NCBI GenBank assembly: GCA_016187925.1
Contig: JACPIS010000001.1
Coordinates: 186,001 to 250,000, forward strand
Length of the DNA stretch: 64,000 nucleotides
Direction of reading: 5' to 3'
Source of the DNA: Opitutia bacterium
GTDB lineage: Bacteria; Verrucomicrobiota; Verrucomicrobiia; Opitutales; Opitutaceae
Under the pieces are notes generated by a model that was not told the origin of the DNA, did no database searches, and saw only the letters and a program-made list of their open reading frames with translations. Of the stretch, positions 30,754 through 39,171 are shown in pieces. The translations under genes were made by a program, and so were the position numbers. Numbering within the stretch: position 1 is the first letter of the stretch; the number at the start of each line of letters is the position of its first letter.

Positions 30754-31458
30754 ATGAGCCGCTTCAGCTATGGTCAACTCTGCCCGATCGCCAAGGCCGC
30801 CGAGGTCCTCGGCGAGCGTTGGACGATCCTGATCATCCGCGAGCTCCTGCTCGACAACTCACGCTACAGCGGCCTGCAGCGCGCGCTCTCAAAAATCTCG
30901 CCCACGCTGCTGACCAAGCGCCTGAACCAGCTGCAGGCGTGCGGGCTCGTCGTCCGGCAAACTGTGCCCGGTCAGCGCCGGGCGGAGTACCACCTCACGC
31001 CGGCGGGGCGGGAACTCGGACCCGTCGTCATCGGGCTGGGCCAATGGGGCATGAGGTGGGCGCGCGGCCAGATGGGCGACAGCGAGCTCGACGTGCAGAT
31101 GCTGATGGTCGATTTCAGCCGGCGGATCGATCGCGCGCAATTGCCCGGCGGCCGGGTCGTGATCGAGTTCAATTTCACCGGTCTGCCCAAATTCGCCCGT
31201 TGGTGGATCGTGGTCGAGGCGGATGGGGAGCGGGAACTCTGTGTGGACCATCCGGGGCACGCGTCGGATGTCCAGATCCGCGCCGACCTGCGCACGGTCG
31301 CGGAGATTTGGATCGGCGACACCGATATCCAGGCGGCCAGACGGGACGGCCGGCTGCGCCTGAGCGGAGAACCCGCCTTGCTGCGGAGCCTGCCGATCTG
31401 GTTGCGGCCCGGCGCGCTGGCCCATGTGCGGCCGCATCCCGATGCGTTGAAGACCTGA
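30754..31458 (+). CDS. HxlR family transcriptional regulator with C-terminal extension
   Basis: 234 residues. The HxlR winged helix covers about 1-100: CPIAKAAEVLGERWTILIIR, RYSGLQRALSKISPTLLTKR, LNQLQACGLVVRQTV, YHLTPAGREL. The C-terminal 110 residues (VVIEFNFTGLPKFARWWIVV, ELCVDHPGHASDVQIRADLR) look like the SCP2-like sterol-binding fold that is attached to some HxlR regulators. The Cys in LCPIAKA is the redox Cys position in quinone- or aldehyde-sensing members. Probably controls the tautomerase and methyltransferase genes. Confidence 0.88.
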   Translation: MSRFSYGQLCPIAKAAEVLGERWTILIIRELLLDNSRYSGLQRALSKISPTLLTKRLNQLQACGLVVRQTVPGQRRAEYHLTPAGRELGPVVIGLGQWGMRWARGQMGDSELDVQMLMVDFSRRIDRAQLPGGRVVIEFNFTGLPKFARWWIVVEADGERELCVDHPGHASDVQIRADLRTVAEIWIGDTDIQAARRDGRLRLSGEPALLRSLPIWLRPGALAHVRPHPDALKT

Positions 31459-31527
31459 GCGCGGTTCGCGCCGGTGGAGCGGGGCTTTGGCGTTGCGAGC
31501 GGAGGTTCGTCGCGCATCGTCGGGCTC

Positions 31528-33024
31528 ATGCAAAATCGACGACTGCTCGGGTTGTGCTCGGCGCTGGCGGTGGGATTCTTCGGCCAGGCGCTTGCGACGG
31601 AGGAGACGGACATCGCGGCGATCAAGGCGGAGATCGCCAAAAATCACGACCGCGCGGTGAAGCGCCTGCAGGACTGGATCGCCCTGCCATCCATCGCGGC
31701 GGAAAGCCGCGGCTTCCCCGAGGGCGCGGACCACATGATCGCGCTGCTCAAGGAAGTCGGTTTCCAGCACGCCGTGCGGATCGACACCGAGGGTAAGCCG
31801 GGCGTCTTCGCCACGCTCGATGCCGGCGCACCCAAGACGGTCGGTCTCTATTTCATGTACGATGTGAAGCAATTCGACCCGAAGGAGTGGTCGTCGCCTC
31901 CGCTCGAAGCCCAGCTGATCGACCGGCCTGGCATGGGTAAGGTCATCATCGGACGCGGCGCAGTGAACCAAAAGGGACCGGAGTCGGCCTTCCTCGCGGC
32001 GCTCGATGCGTTTCGCACGGCGGGCAAGAAACTCCCGGTCAACCTCGTCCTCATCGCCGAGGGAGAGGAGGAAATCGGTTCGCCGCACATCGGGCAGATC
32101 GTGCGCCGGCCGGAAGTGCTGGCCGCATTGGCCAAGTGCAGCGGCGTCTACATGCCGCATGCGACGCAGGGGCTTGACGGCGCCGTCACTGTGAATCTCG
32201 GCGCGAAAGGCGTCATTGAAGTCGAGCTGACTGCCGACGGCCTGACGTGGGGCCGCGGCCCGGTGCGCGACACACATTCTTCCTTCAAGGCGATGGTCGA
32301 CAGCCCCGTGTGGCGACTCGTGCAGGCGCTCGGCACGCTCGTCACGTCCGACGGCAACACGCCCGCGATCGACGGCTTCATGGACAACGTGCGGCCGCTC
32401 AACGCCGAGGAGAAAGCCCTGCTCGCCTCCGCCGCGAAACGACTTACCGAGCGGCAATTCCAGGTCGCCTCCGGCGCCTCGAAGTGGATCGACGACCTGC
32501 CGTTCCTTGCCGCGCTGGAACGGATGACCTCGCAACCGACGGTCAACATCGAGGGCATTTACGGTGGCTACACCGGCGTGGGCGGCAAGACCGTTCTCCC
32601 GCACAAGGCGTCGGCGAAACTCGACCTGCGGCTCGTGCCGAACATGACTGCCGAGGAGGCGCTCGCGAAACTGAAGGCGCACCTCGCCAAGCGCGGTTAC
32701 GGCGACATCGCGGTCAATTTCACCGGTGGCTACGGCCCGACGGCGACACCCGCCAGCGCGCCACTCATTCAAGCGCAGGTGGCGGTGCTCAAGCGCGCCG
32801 GCGTCGATGCCGTGCTTTGGCCGCGCCTAGCCGGCTCGTATCCGGGCTACGTCTTCACCGACGCTCCCGTCGGGCTGCCGTCCGGGCATTTTGGCCTTGG
32901 CTACGGTTCCGGTGCGCACGCCCCCGACGAATTCTTTGTCATCGAGTCGACCAATCCGAAAATCCAAGGCTACGACGGCGCCGCGCTTTCGCAGGTCGAG
33001 TATCTTTACGAACTCGCGAAATAG
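31528..33024 (+). CDS. M20-family metallopeptidase homologue with altered metal site
   Basis: 498 residues with a signal peptide. The M20 fold is clear (GRGAVNQKGPESAFLAALDA, NLVLIAEGEEEIGSPHIG, dimerisation lid, C-terminal GSGAHAPDEFFVIEST). However, the first ligand motif, normally GHYDVQP, reads LYFMYDVKQFDP (Met110 for His), and the usual ASDDKG with the bridging Asp reads AVNQKG (Asn147, Gln148). The catalytic Glu pair (EGEEE) and the C-terminal His are kept. I recall a subfamily with this same change, so this may be a distinct functional group. Likely periplasmic. ATG at 31528. Confidence 0.88.
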   Translation: MQNRRLLGLCSALAVGFFGQALATEETDIAAIKAEIAKNHDRAVKRLQDWIALPSIAAESRGFPEGADHMIALLKEVGFQHAVRIDTEGKPGVFATLDAGAPKTVGLYFMYDVKQFDPKEWSSPPLEAQLIDRPGMGKVIIGRGAVNQKGPESAFLAALDAFRTAGKKLPVNLVLIAEGEEEIGSPHIGQIVRRPEVLAALAKCSGVYMPHATQGLDGAVTVNLGAKGVIEVELTADGLTWGRGPVRDTHSSFKAMVDSPVWRLVQALGTLVTSDGNTPAIDGFMDNVRPLNAEEKALLASAAKRLTERQFQVASGASKWIDDLPFLAALERMTSQPTVNIEGIYGGYTGVGGKTVLPHKASAKLDLRLVPNMTAEEALAKLKAHLAKRGYGDIAVNFTGGYGPTATPASAPLIQAQVAVLKRAGVDAVLWPRLAGSYPGYVFTDAPVGLPSGHFGLGYGSGAHAPDEFFVIESTNPKIQGYDGAALSQVEYLYELAK

Positions 33025-33043
33025 CGCGGCCGGCCGGTTCCGC

Positions 33044-34624
33044 TCAGATCAGTTGCGCCTTGGCGGAGTCGCCCGGGGTGTCGGCCGGGGCCGGCACCGG
33101 CTCGGCGGGGAAGGGCGAGGTTTCGGGCAGAAGAAGCTCGAAAATCGCGCCCTCGCCGGGCCGGCTGATGACGCGGAGCGCGCCGGAGTGGCGTTGGACC
33201 GTGTCTCGCACCATCGCCAGTCCCAGACCGGAGCCGCGCTGGCCTTTGGTCGTGAAGAACGGCTCGAAGATCCGGTCGGTCAGTTGCGGGTCGATGCCCG
33301 GCCCGTCGTCCTGGACGCAGATTCGCACGCACGCGACGCCGGCGAGGTGCGTGGCCGCGGCGTTCAGCCTGCGGCCGTCGGGCACCAGCTCGCACCGCAG
33401 CGTGATCGTGCCGAGAGGCTTGGTCTCCAGCGCGTCGCGGGCGTTCTGCAGCAGGTTGATGAGGACCTGCTGAAGCGCGGCAGCATCGGCTTGGATCCAG
33501 GCTTCGCGGTGAGGTAGCTCGAGACTGACCCGCAGGCTGGTCGGCAGGAGCAGTCGGAACGTCGGGAAGTGCCGACGGAGCCAGTCTCGTATTTGGAAGG
33601 GTTCGCGCAACGCGATCGTGGAGCCGCGACGGGCGAACGCCCCGAGTTCGAGGACCGTCTTCTTCGCTCCGTCGAGCAGTTGCTCCATCTTGGCGATGTC
33701 CGCGCTCACGTCGGCCGTGCGGGTCTCCAGGTGTTGCGCGGCCAGTTGCAGCTGCAGGCTGAGCAGGGTCAGGGCATTGCCGAAGTCGTGGGCGATGCCC
33801 GCGGCGAAAGTCCCGAGTGTCTTCAAATTCTCGGCATGCCGGACGCGCTCCTCCAGCTCGACCTGGTGGCTCATGTCCCGCTGCACACCGACGAAGTGGG
33901 AGACGTGGCCGCGCTCGTCCAGCACCGGTGCGATGGTCAGCAGCGCCGGGTAGAAACTGCCGTCCTTCCGGCGGTCCACGATGCTGCCCGACCAGACGCG
34001 GCCGGCGGTGATCGTTTCCCAGATCGTGCGGTATTGGCCCGGGCCTTGCGCGCCACTCTTGAGGATCGACGGGCTGTGCCCACGCACTTCGTTCAGCGTG
34101 TAGCCAGTAGCGTATGTGAAGGCCGGGTTGACGAACTCGATGCGTCCAGTGGCGTCGGTGATGAGTACGGCCTCGCCCGCCTGTTCGACCGCACCGGCGA
34201 TGCGCCGCAGGTGCCGTGCCCAGGCGGCGTCCCGGGCGAGGTGCCATTGCGCCGCGCCGCCGATCGCGGCGAAAAGCACCGCCGTGCAACTGCGCATCCA
34301 GAGTTCGTTCCAATCGCCATGAAGCAACTCGTGCGTGAAGGCGCCCGAGTGAAACACGTAAGCGTGCAGACCCGTCTCGACGATCCAATAGCCGGCTCCC
34401 AACAGAGCGCCGGTCGCCATGACGCGCCACCAGGCGTGCTCGCCCGAGGCCGCAATCACATCCCTCACCCGAAGGACGGTCGCCTTCGGGAAACGGTAGT
34501 GCCTGCCTTGTAAGTTCACGATGGGGTGCGGTCCGGAACAGGCGGGGAGCCCGCAGATCCCGAACCTGAGTGGCGGTCGGCCGTCCATCTCGGAGCGACG
34601 CCACAGCGGCAACCTTAGTCCCAT
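33044..34624 (-). CDS. PAS-domain sensor histidine kinase, orphan
   Basis: 526 residues. Two membrane segments (about 68-84 and 111-128), a PAS domain with PAC (about 142-252, AVLITDATGRIEFVNPAFTY ... HFVGVQRDMS), an H box GTFAAGIAHDFGNALTLL with His279, an N box LINLLQNARDALE (Asn394), G1 DDGPGI (439-444) and G2 GSGLGLAM (464-471). The AHDFGN form resembles NtrB-like kinases. No response regulator gene is adjacent. The start is uncertain; ATG 34624 is the longest, and an internal ATG near residue 69 would remove 68 weakly conserved residues. Confidence 0.9.
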   Translation of the reverse strand: MGLRLPLWRRSEMDGRPPLRFGICGLPACSGPHPIVNLQGRHYRFPKATVLRVRDVIAASGEHAWWRVMATGALLGAGYWIVETGLHAYVFHSGAFTHELLHGDWNELWMRSCTAVLFAAIGGAAQWHLARDAAWARHLRRIAGAVEQAGEAVLITDATGRIEFVNPAFTYATGYTLNEVRGHSPSILKSGAQGPGQYRTIWETITAGRVWSGSIVDRRKDGSFYPALLTIAPVLDERGHVSHFVGVQRDMSHQVELEERVRHAENLKTLGTFAAGIAHDFGNALTLLSLQLQLAAQHLETRTADVSADIAKMEQLLDGAKKTVLELGAFARRGSTIALREPFQIRDWLRRHFPTFRLLLPTSLRVSLELPHREAWIQADAAALQQVLINLLQNARDALETKPLGTITLRCELVPDGRRLNAAATHLAGVACVRICVQDDGPGIDPQLTDRIFEPFFTTKGQRGSGLGLAMVRDTVQRHSGALRVISRPGEGAIFELLLPETSPFPAEPVPAPADTPGDSAKAQLI

Positions 34625-35263
34625 CCGGGCCGCCCGGCAAGTCGCATGCCGGGGTTGGGGCAGGTCCGGCGTGACGGCGGACAGTGCGCGAGTGAACTGA
34701 GGCGGCGCATGATACGCGGCGAAAAAAGCCGGCCGTCACTTCCCTGACGACCGGCGGACTGGCAGAGTTGTGCTGCCGAAAACGCAGACGGGGACTATTC
34801 GGCGGTCTTCGGCTCGATGATGGTCGTGACCTTGTTCACGGTGTTCGCCGGGTAGCCGCCCTGCCAAGGGCGTGAGGTTGCCGGAGAATGTGGCACAGGC
34901 ACCTGCCGGTTCCATGGCTGTCCCCGCCCACGACCCTTGTCCGCCCCGGATCACGATTGCCGTCGCCGACGGCTCGCCGGTGATGCGCGAGAGGCTAGGC
35001 CGTTGGTCGCCGACGAGTGCGATCTCGCGGTGCCGGGCAGCGCCGACAACATAAGAAACAAGCGAATGAGCTTCATGAGTGCAGGGGAAAAGAAGCCTCG
35101 ATCCGGAGCGACCCGGCCAGGACACCGGGCATGCCGCCCCGGCGCAAGACTGATGCGGCGGGTGACGCACACCCATCGTCCTCGCTCCCGGAGGAGCAGA
35201 GGCGCAGGTGCGAGGGGTGAATCGGGATTCGCGTTTCGGGTAGAAACATCCCATCGTCGAATC
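34625..35263. other. gene-poor stretch with one decayed gene
   Basis: 639 bases between the histidine kinase and the secreted protein at 35264. The middle holds the pseudogene 34795-35076; on either side I see no convincing frame, hairpin or repeat. Confidence 0.6.
34795..35076 (-). pseudogene. decayed secreted protein gene
   Basis: From an ATG at 35076 the frame reads MKLIRLFLMLSALPGTA, a signal peptide. It then needs a frameshift to continue as REIALVGDQRPSLSRITGEP and SATAIVIRGGQGSWAGTAME, and another near 34870 to end as QGGYPANTVNKVTTIIEPKT, AE, stop at 34795. Two frameshifts within 94 codons would explain why no intact ORF exists. Family unknown; a short exported protein is the guess. 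Confidence 0.4.
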
Positions 35264-35779
35264 ATGAAGGCGGATCTCACGTCGCGTCTGTGCCGGTGCG
35301 GTCTGCTGCTGGCGCTGGCGGGTGCCTTGATCGCGAAAGCGCAGATCGTGCCGGCCGACATGTCCGGCGATTACGACGACGAGGGAGTGCTGCTTTCCGA
35401 GGGGACGGAGAGATTTTCCGGAACGGTCTCGCTGCACGCACTGTTCAGCGCGACCTTCGACCCGGAGCTGGCCCGGCAACTGCATGCGAAGACCTCGCGC
35501 ATCGGCCTGCAGCAGGGCAACGGCGTGTTCGACATCACCGTCTACGATGACGAGGGCAAGGCGGTCGGGGCAGGTCATTGGAAAAAGGGGCCGGATTACG
35601 CTCAGCAGGATGACCGGGTGACGCTGCGCCTGACTGCCAAGGGCGAGATTTATATCTTTACCTGCGAATTGGTGGGGCAGGGCAAGGTGCTGCAACTCAC
35701 CGTTGAGCGGGGGCAACAGACCATCTTCGGCCCCGTGAGGCAGCCGCTGGGCGTTTTCCTGTTTCCCCGACGGACCTGA
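35264..35779 (+). CDS. secreted protein of unknown function
   Basis: 171 residues with signal peptide (KADLTSRLCRCGLLLALAGA, cleaved about residue 26). The mature part (DMSGDYDDEGVLLSEGTERF, GVFDITVYDDEGKAVGAGHW, KGEIYIFTCELVGQGKVLQL) looks like a small beta-rich domain. No family recognised. Start ATG 35264 by leader position. Confidence 0.72.
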   Translation: MKADLTSRLCRCGLLLALAGALIAKAQIVPADMSGDYDDEGVLLSEGTERFSGTVSLHALFSATFDPELARQLHAKTSRIGLQQGNGVFDITVYDDEGKAVGAGHWKKGPDYAQQDDRVTLRLTAKGEIYIFTCELVGQGKVLQLTVERGQQTIFGPVRQPLGVFLFPRRT

Positions 35780-35810
35780 TGCGGATGTGCGCCGGACCGG
35801 CGGCGAGGCG

Positions 35811-36950
35811 TCAAGGCTCCTCGTTGAAGAGGGTGATCGTCATCGTCTGGTTGTGCAGGTCGCAGCTCGACACGAACTCGGACGGACATATCTCGCCGTA
35901 GGAATAGAAGCCCAGCGCCCGCGTGTCCGGCGGCAGGCAGCGCAGCGCGGCCTTTACCTCGTTCACCGTGCGCTTGCCGAGCACGAGCTTGCGACCGACG
36001 CAGCTCACCATCAACGCGAGGTGCTCTCCGTCGGCGGGTGCGAAGATCTGTCCGGCGGCCGCTTCGGCTCCCGCGATGAGCACCTTGCTGCTGGCTTTCA
36101 TCAGGCGGGCGTGCTGGCCGACGGGCATGTCGCCCGCGAAGGTGAGGGACTGCGTCGCCTCGTCCACGCCGAGGATGGTGCGCACGATGCCGTTCTCGGG
36201 GTGCTCGGGCGTGAGCAGCTGCAGGGGAAAGAGGAGGCCGGTGGCCGGCAGGCCGGCGGCGCGCTTGCCGAGGTGCTGCTTGTAGAGGGCGAGTGCGGGC
36301 TGGCCGTCGAGGGTGTAGAGCACGTTGTCCTTGGCGCGCGTAATGCGCAGCTTCGGACCGAAGGGAATCCAGCCGCCGGCCGAGCCCCAGAGCGTGCGAA
36401 GCTTGTCGCCGTAAAAACCGATCGCCACGACCTGTCCGGGGCGGAGCGTGCCGCCGAGACCGGTCACCGTTCGCTGGAACGCGGCGCCGTCGCCGGCCAA
36501 GCCGCCGGTGACGTACACACCGTCGGGCAGGGTCTCGCGCAGGCTGGCGGTGAGGGCGGTGCCGTTGATGCCGAGGCCGTCGCTCAGCACGAGCACGTGG
36601 CGCAGGCCGGGCTTGGCCAGCTCGCGCGCGAGCGCGGTGCCGACGGCCCGGCTTTCGCCGGGCGCCGACACCGTGCGGGCGGCGCCCCGCACATGGGTGG
36701 CGGAGAAGCGCACCAGCACGGCGCAGAGTCCGCCATCGCTCACGGTATTTTGAAAAATCTCGCCGGCGGTGCTGCAGCCTGCGCACACGGCGCCGGGGTG
36801 GGCGGCCTGCAGTTCGCGCCAAGGGGAATCCGGCTGCTCGAGCAGGGCCGTCGGGCCGAAATAAAGAATGAGGTCGACGGGACTCTGGCTGGCTTTCGCC
36901 GACCGGTTCCATCCACCAGAGGATTTCCACCGCAGTGTCTCGATGTGCAT
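35811..36950 (-). CDS. FIST domain sensory protein
   Basis: 379 residues. FIST N-terminal domain (about 20-210: LILYFGPTALLEQPDSPWRE, VCAGCSTAGEIFQNTVSDGG, LVLSDGLGINGTALTASLRE, VYVTGGLAGDGAAFQRTVT) followed by FIST C-terminal domain (about 220-370, VGRKLVLGKRTVNEVKAALR, ALGFYSYGEICPSEF). FIST proteins are thought to sense small ligands, often amino acids, and feed chemotaxis or c-di-GMP systems, but no such partner gene is adjacent. Start at ATG 36950 (MHIETLRW); ATG 36980 is possible. Confidence 0.88.
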   Translation of the reverse strand: MHIETLRWKSSGGWNRSAKASQSPVDLILYFGPTALLEQPDSPWRELQAAHPGAVCAGCSTAGEIFQNTVSDGGLCAVLVRFSATHVRGAARTVSAPGESRAVGTALARELAKPGLRHVLVLSDGLGINGTALTASLRETLPDGVYVTGGLAGDGAAFQRTVTGLGGTLRPGQVVAIGFYGDKLRTLWGSAGGWIPFGPKLRITRAKDNVLYTLDGQPALALYKQHLGKRAAGLPATGLLFPLQLLTPEHPENGIVRTILGVDEATQSLTFAGDMPVGQHARLMKASSKVLIAGAEAAAGQIFAPADGEHLALMVSCVGRKLVLGKRTVNEVKAALRCLPPDTRALGFYSYGEICPSEFVSSCDLHNQTMTITLFNEEP

Positions 36951-37096
36951 TTCAGTTGTGGCCCGCACACAGGCTAGCACCTGAACCGCGCGGGATGAAG
37001 ACTGAAGTGCGGCATCAATGGCCTTGTCCCCGGGCAGACAAAGGCACGGACCGGGAGTGGCGGCCGTCTTTCAAGACCGCCAGCCGTTGGGCGGCT

Positions 37097-37708
37097 CTAG
37101 TTGCGGTAGCGTGGGTCGAGTTGCGCGGCGTGGGCCTTGTCGGCGTCGCCGTCGGCCACGTCGCCCGCCCGGCGCTTGGCGACTCCGCGATTGTACCAGG
37201 CTTCGGCAAAGTTGGGCTTGAGCTCGATCGCCTTGGTGAAGTCGGCGATGGCGGCGGTGAGTTGCCCCTTGTCGACTTCCACGACGCCGCGATTGCTGTA
37301 GGTGTACCAATCGCTCGGGTCGAGCGAGAGGGCGGTCGAATAATCGGCGAGGGCCGCTTCGAGATTCTTCAGATCGCGGTAGACCGTGCCGCGGTTGCTG
37401 TAGGCCGCCGCGTTCTTGGGGTTCAGCTCGATGGCGCGGGACTGGTCGCTGAGCGCACCCGGGAGGTCGCCACTGTTTTGCTTGGCGACGCCGCGGCTGG
37501 TGTAGGCCTTCCAATACTCGGGGTTCATGGCGATGGCGCGATCGAACTCGGCGATGGAGCCCGGCAGGTCGCCCGCTCGGAATTTGCGCACGCCGGCGTT
37601 GAAGTGGCTGATGGCGGTTTCCTGCGCCGAGGCCGGCGCGGTCCAGAGGAAAAACAAGGCGACCGGCAGCAGGGCCAGTCGTCGCAGAGAGAAGGCCGTG
37701 GCTTGCAT
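37097..37708 (-). CDS. secreted tetratricopeptide repeat protein
   Basis: 203 residues with signal peptide (QATAFSLRRLALLPVALFFL...ASAQE). Five TPR units follow, each with the pattern A-Y-x-N-R-G: ISHFNAGVRKFRAGDLPGSI, AYTSRGVAKQNSGDLPGALS, AYSNRGTVYRDLKNLEAALA, TYSNRGVVEVDKGQLTAAIA, AWYNRGVAKRRAGDVADGDA. A periplasmic protein-interaction scaffold; partner unknown. Confidence 0.9.
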   Translation of the reverse strand: MQATAFSLRRLALLPVALFFLWTAPASAQETAISHFNAGVRKFRAGDLPGSIAEFDRAIAMNPEYWKAYTSRGVAKQNSGDLPGALSDQSRAIELNPKNAAAYSNRGTVYRDLKNLEAALADYSTALSLDPSDWYTYSNRGVVEVDKGQLTAAIADFTKAIELKPNFAEAWYNRGVAKRRAGDVADGDADKAHAAQLDPRYRN

Positions 37709-37924
37709 GCCCGGAGCCAAGCACCGGGACGCCCCGAACGAAAGCGGCAAATGGGCGGCCGGGTTCAGCCGCCAGGGGCGGCGGTACGCTTTGCGCCTTG
37801 GTTTGGCGGCGGCTGGGTATTTTCTCCGCGACATGGCTGCTCCAACTTACTCCCCGGCCAGGATGTCTTGGCACGTGTGGGTGGGCCCGACTTCACGACG
37901 GCGCTGACGAGAAACGAACCCGAC

Positions 37925-38050
37925 ATGAAGAATTTCACGTCCGAGCAACTGGTCCGCTTCTACGGCTTCCCGCTTTGGATCCATGCGCTCGCGCGGCGCA
38001 CTGTGAAGAATCGGCCAGTGCAGCGCAGGCCACTATTGTTCGTCGTCTGA
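37925..38050 (+). CDS. possible 41-residue protein
   Basis: ATG at 37925 opens a frame coding MKNFTSEQLVRFYGFPLWIH followed by a basic tail. The N-terminus looks protein-like, but there is no clear family and no obvious ribosome site. It could be a gene remnant upstream of the DinB gene. Confidence 0.25.
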   Translation: MKNFTSEQLVRFYGFPLWIHALARRTVKNRPVQRRPLLFVV

Positions 38051-38112
38051 ATTCATTGTCATCCTCCCGGGCTTGCCGCCCCAGGGTCCCTTAGCATGGT
38101 CGGAAGGCAGCC

Positions 38113-38610
38113 ATGACAGACACATTTGACCGCTCCCTGCTTGAGGCCCTGCTGGATTCCTGGGACCGCAACAACACCATCCTCGTCAATCTGCTGCACG
38201 CGCTCCCACCGGGCGGGTTGGAAGTGCGGGCGATGGCGGGCAGCCCGACCGTAGCGGAGATGCTCACGCACATGCATTTCGTGCGCCTCGTGTTCGTGCA
38301 GGAGGACGCGCCGGAACTCGCGCGCGAGCTGCCGGAGCGGGAGTGGGTGCCCGAGCGCGATTCGAGCCGTATTGCCCGGATGCTGCACGAGAGTTCCCGG
38401 GCGGTGCGTGACGCCGTGCAAGGCCGGCTGGCAGCCGGCCGGAGCATGGACCTGCACTACGACCATCCGGTTCTCCTGCTGCAGCACATGATCTGGCACG
38501 AAGGCTACCATCACGGGCAGATCAAGCTGGCGCTCGAACTCGCGGGGTGTGCGTTGTCCGATGAGACCGCCGGCCCGCTCACCTGGGGCGTGTGGATGCG
38601 CAAAACTTGA
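38113..38610 (+). CDS. DinB family protein
   Basis: 165 residues forming a four-helix bundle. The metal-binding His triad is visible: MLTHMHFVRLVF (His about 55), and MIWHEGYHHGQIKLALELAG (two His). DinB-like proteins include bacillithiol or mycothiol transferases and many of unknown role. No thiol-biosynthesis genes are adjacent. Confidence 0.88.
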   Translation: MTDTFDRSLLEALLDSWDRNNTILVNLLHALPPGGLEVRAMAGSPTVAEMLTHMHFVRLVFVQEDAPELARELPEREWVPERDSSRIARMLHESSRAVRDAVQGRLAAGRSMDLHYDHPVLLLQHMIWHEGYHHGQIKLALELAGCALSDETAGPLTWGVWMRKT

Positions 38611-38742
38611 TCGTTCCCGCCGTTGCTCTGCTGCGATCGGGCGATGGACGGCCGCAGCCAGCGGTGCCGGGAAGGGGCGGCGTGTGCTCTCACCTTTTCG
38701 AAAAAACCGGCCTGCGCGCTCCCGCCACGCGCGACGTGCGCT

Positions 38743-38991
38743 TTACGCGATGCCCTTGGCCTTGAGCAGGGCGGCGAGCTCGACGGGGTCGGCGGAGCCT
38801 TTGACGGTGTTGAGGTGGCTGAGGACCGCCAAGCGGTCGTCGGGGCCGCAGGTGGAAATCTCAAGCATCCAGTCCTCGGGCTTGGCCGCGGTGACGACCA
38901 CCTCGTCGGACCACGCGATGACTTCGGAGGCTTCGACGAAGCCTTGGGTGATGCCTTGGATAAAATACTCCGCCTTGGTCCGGTAGTTCAT
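38743..38991 (-). CDS. hypothetical protein
   Basis: 82 residues from MNYRTKAEYFIQGITQGFVE. VIAWSDEVVVTAAKPEDWML and LSHLNTVKGSADPVELAALL look like an alpha-beta fold; no family recognised. An alternative start at 39054 adds 21 residues (MSSLCSAFRAWHARRLLKSP). A weak TGTCGA-like site on the minus strand near 39039-39055 precedes the shorter start but lacks the GTTCG -10. Confidence 0.55.
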   Translation of the reverse strand: MNYRTKAEYFIQGITQGFVEASEVIAWSDEVVVTAAKPEDWMLEISTCGPDDRLAVLSHLNTVKGSADPVELAALLKAKGIA

Positions 38992-39093
38992 GCCCGGACT
39001 TTTCAGGAGCCGGCGTGCATGCCAAGCGCGAAAGGCGGAACAGAGACTCGACATGATTTGTGAAGGTCGCCTTGCGTGAAAAATCGCGGTGCG

Positions 39094-39121
39094 TGTCCGG
39101 CCAGCGATTTTCGTTCGTTGA
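39094..39121 (+). promoter_or_regulatory. putative class A ECF42 promoter, 16-base spacer, before RibD-like gene
   Basis: TGTCCG at 39094-39099, 16 bases ending in TCGTT, CGTTGA at 39116-39121, 50 bases before the ATG at 39172. Same blocks as 15813 and 20179, one base shorter between them. Confidence 0.5.
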
Positions 39122-39171
39122 GTCAGTGAACCCAGTCGATAAACCCATCCAGATCCACGCGCCTTCCCGCA

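Noticed and set aside
30889-32772. A 627-codon minus-strand open frame
   Set aside because: Antisense to hxlR-like and M20 genes whose motifs are clear; composition is Arg/Gly/His-rich shadow type.
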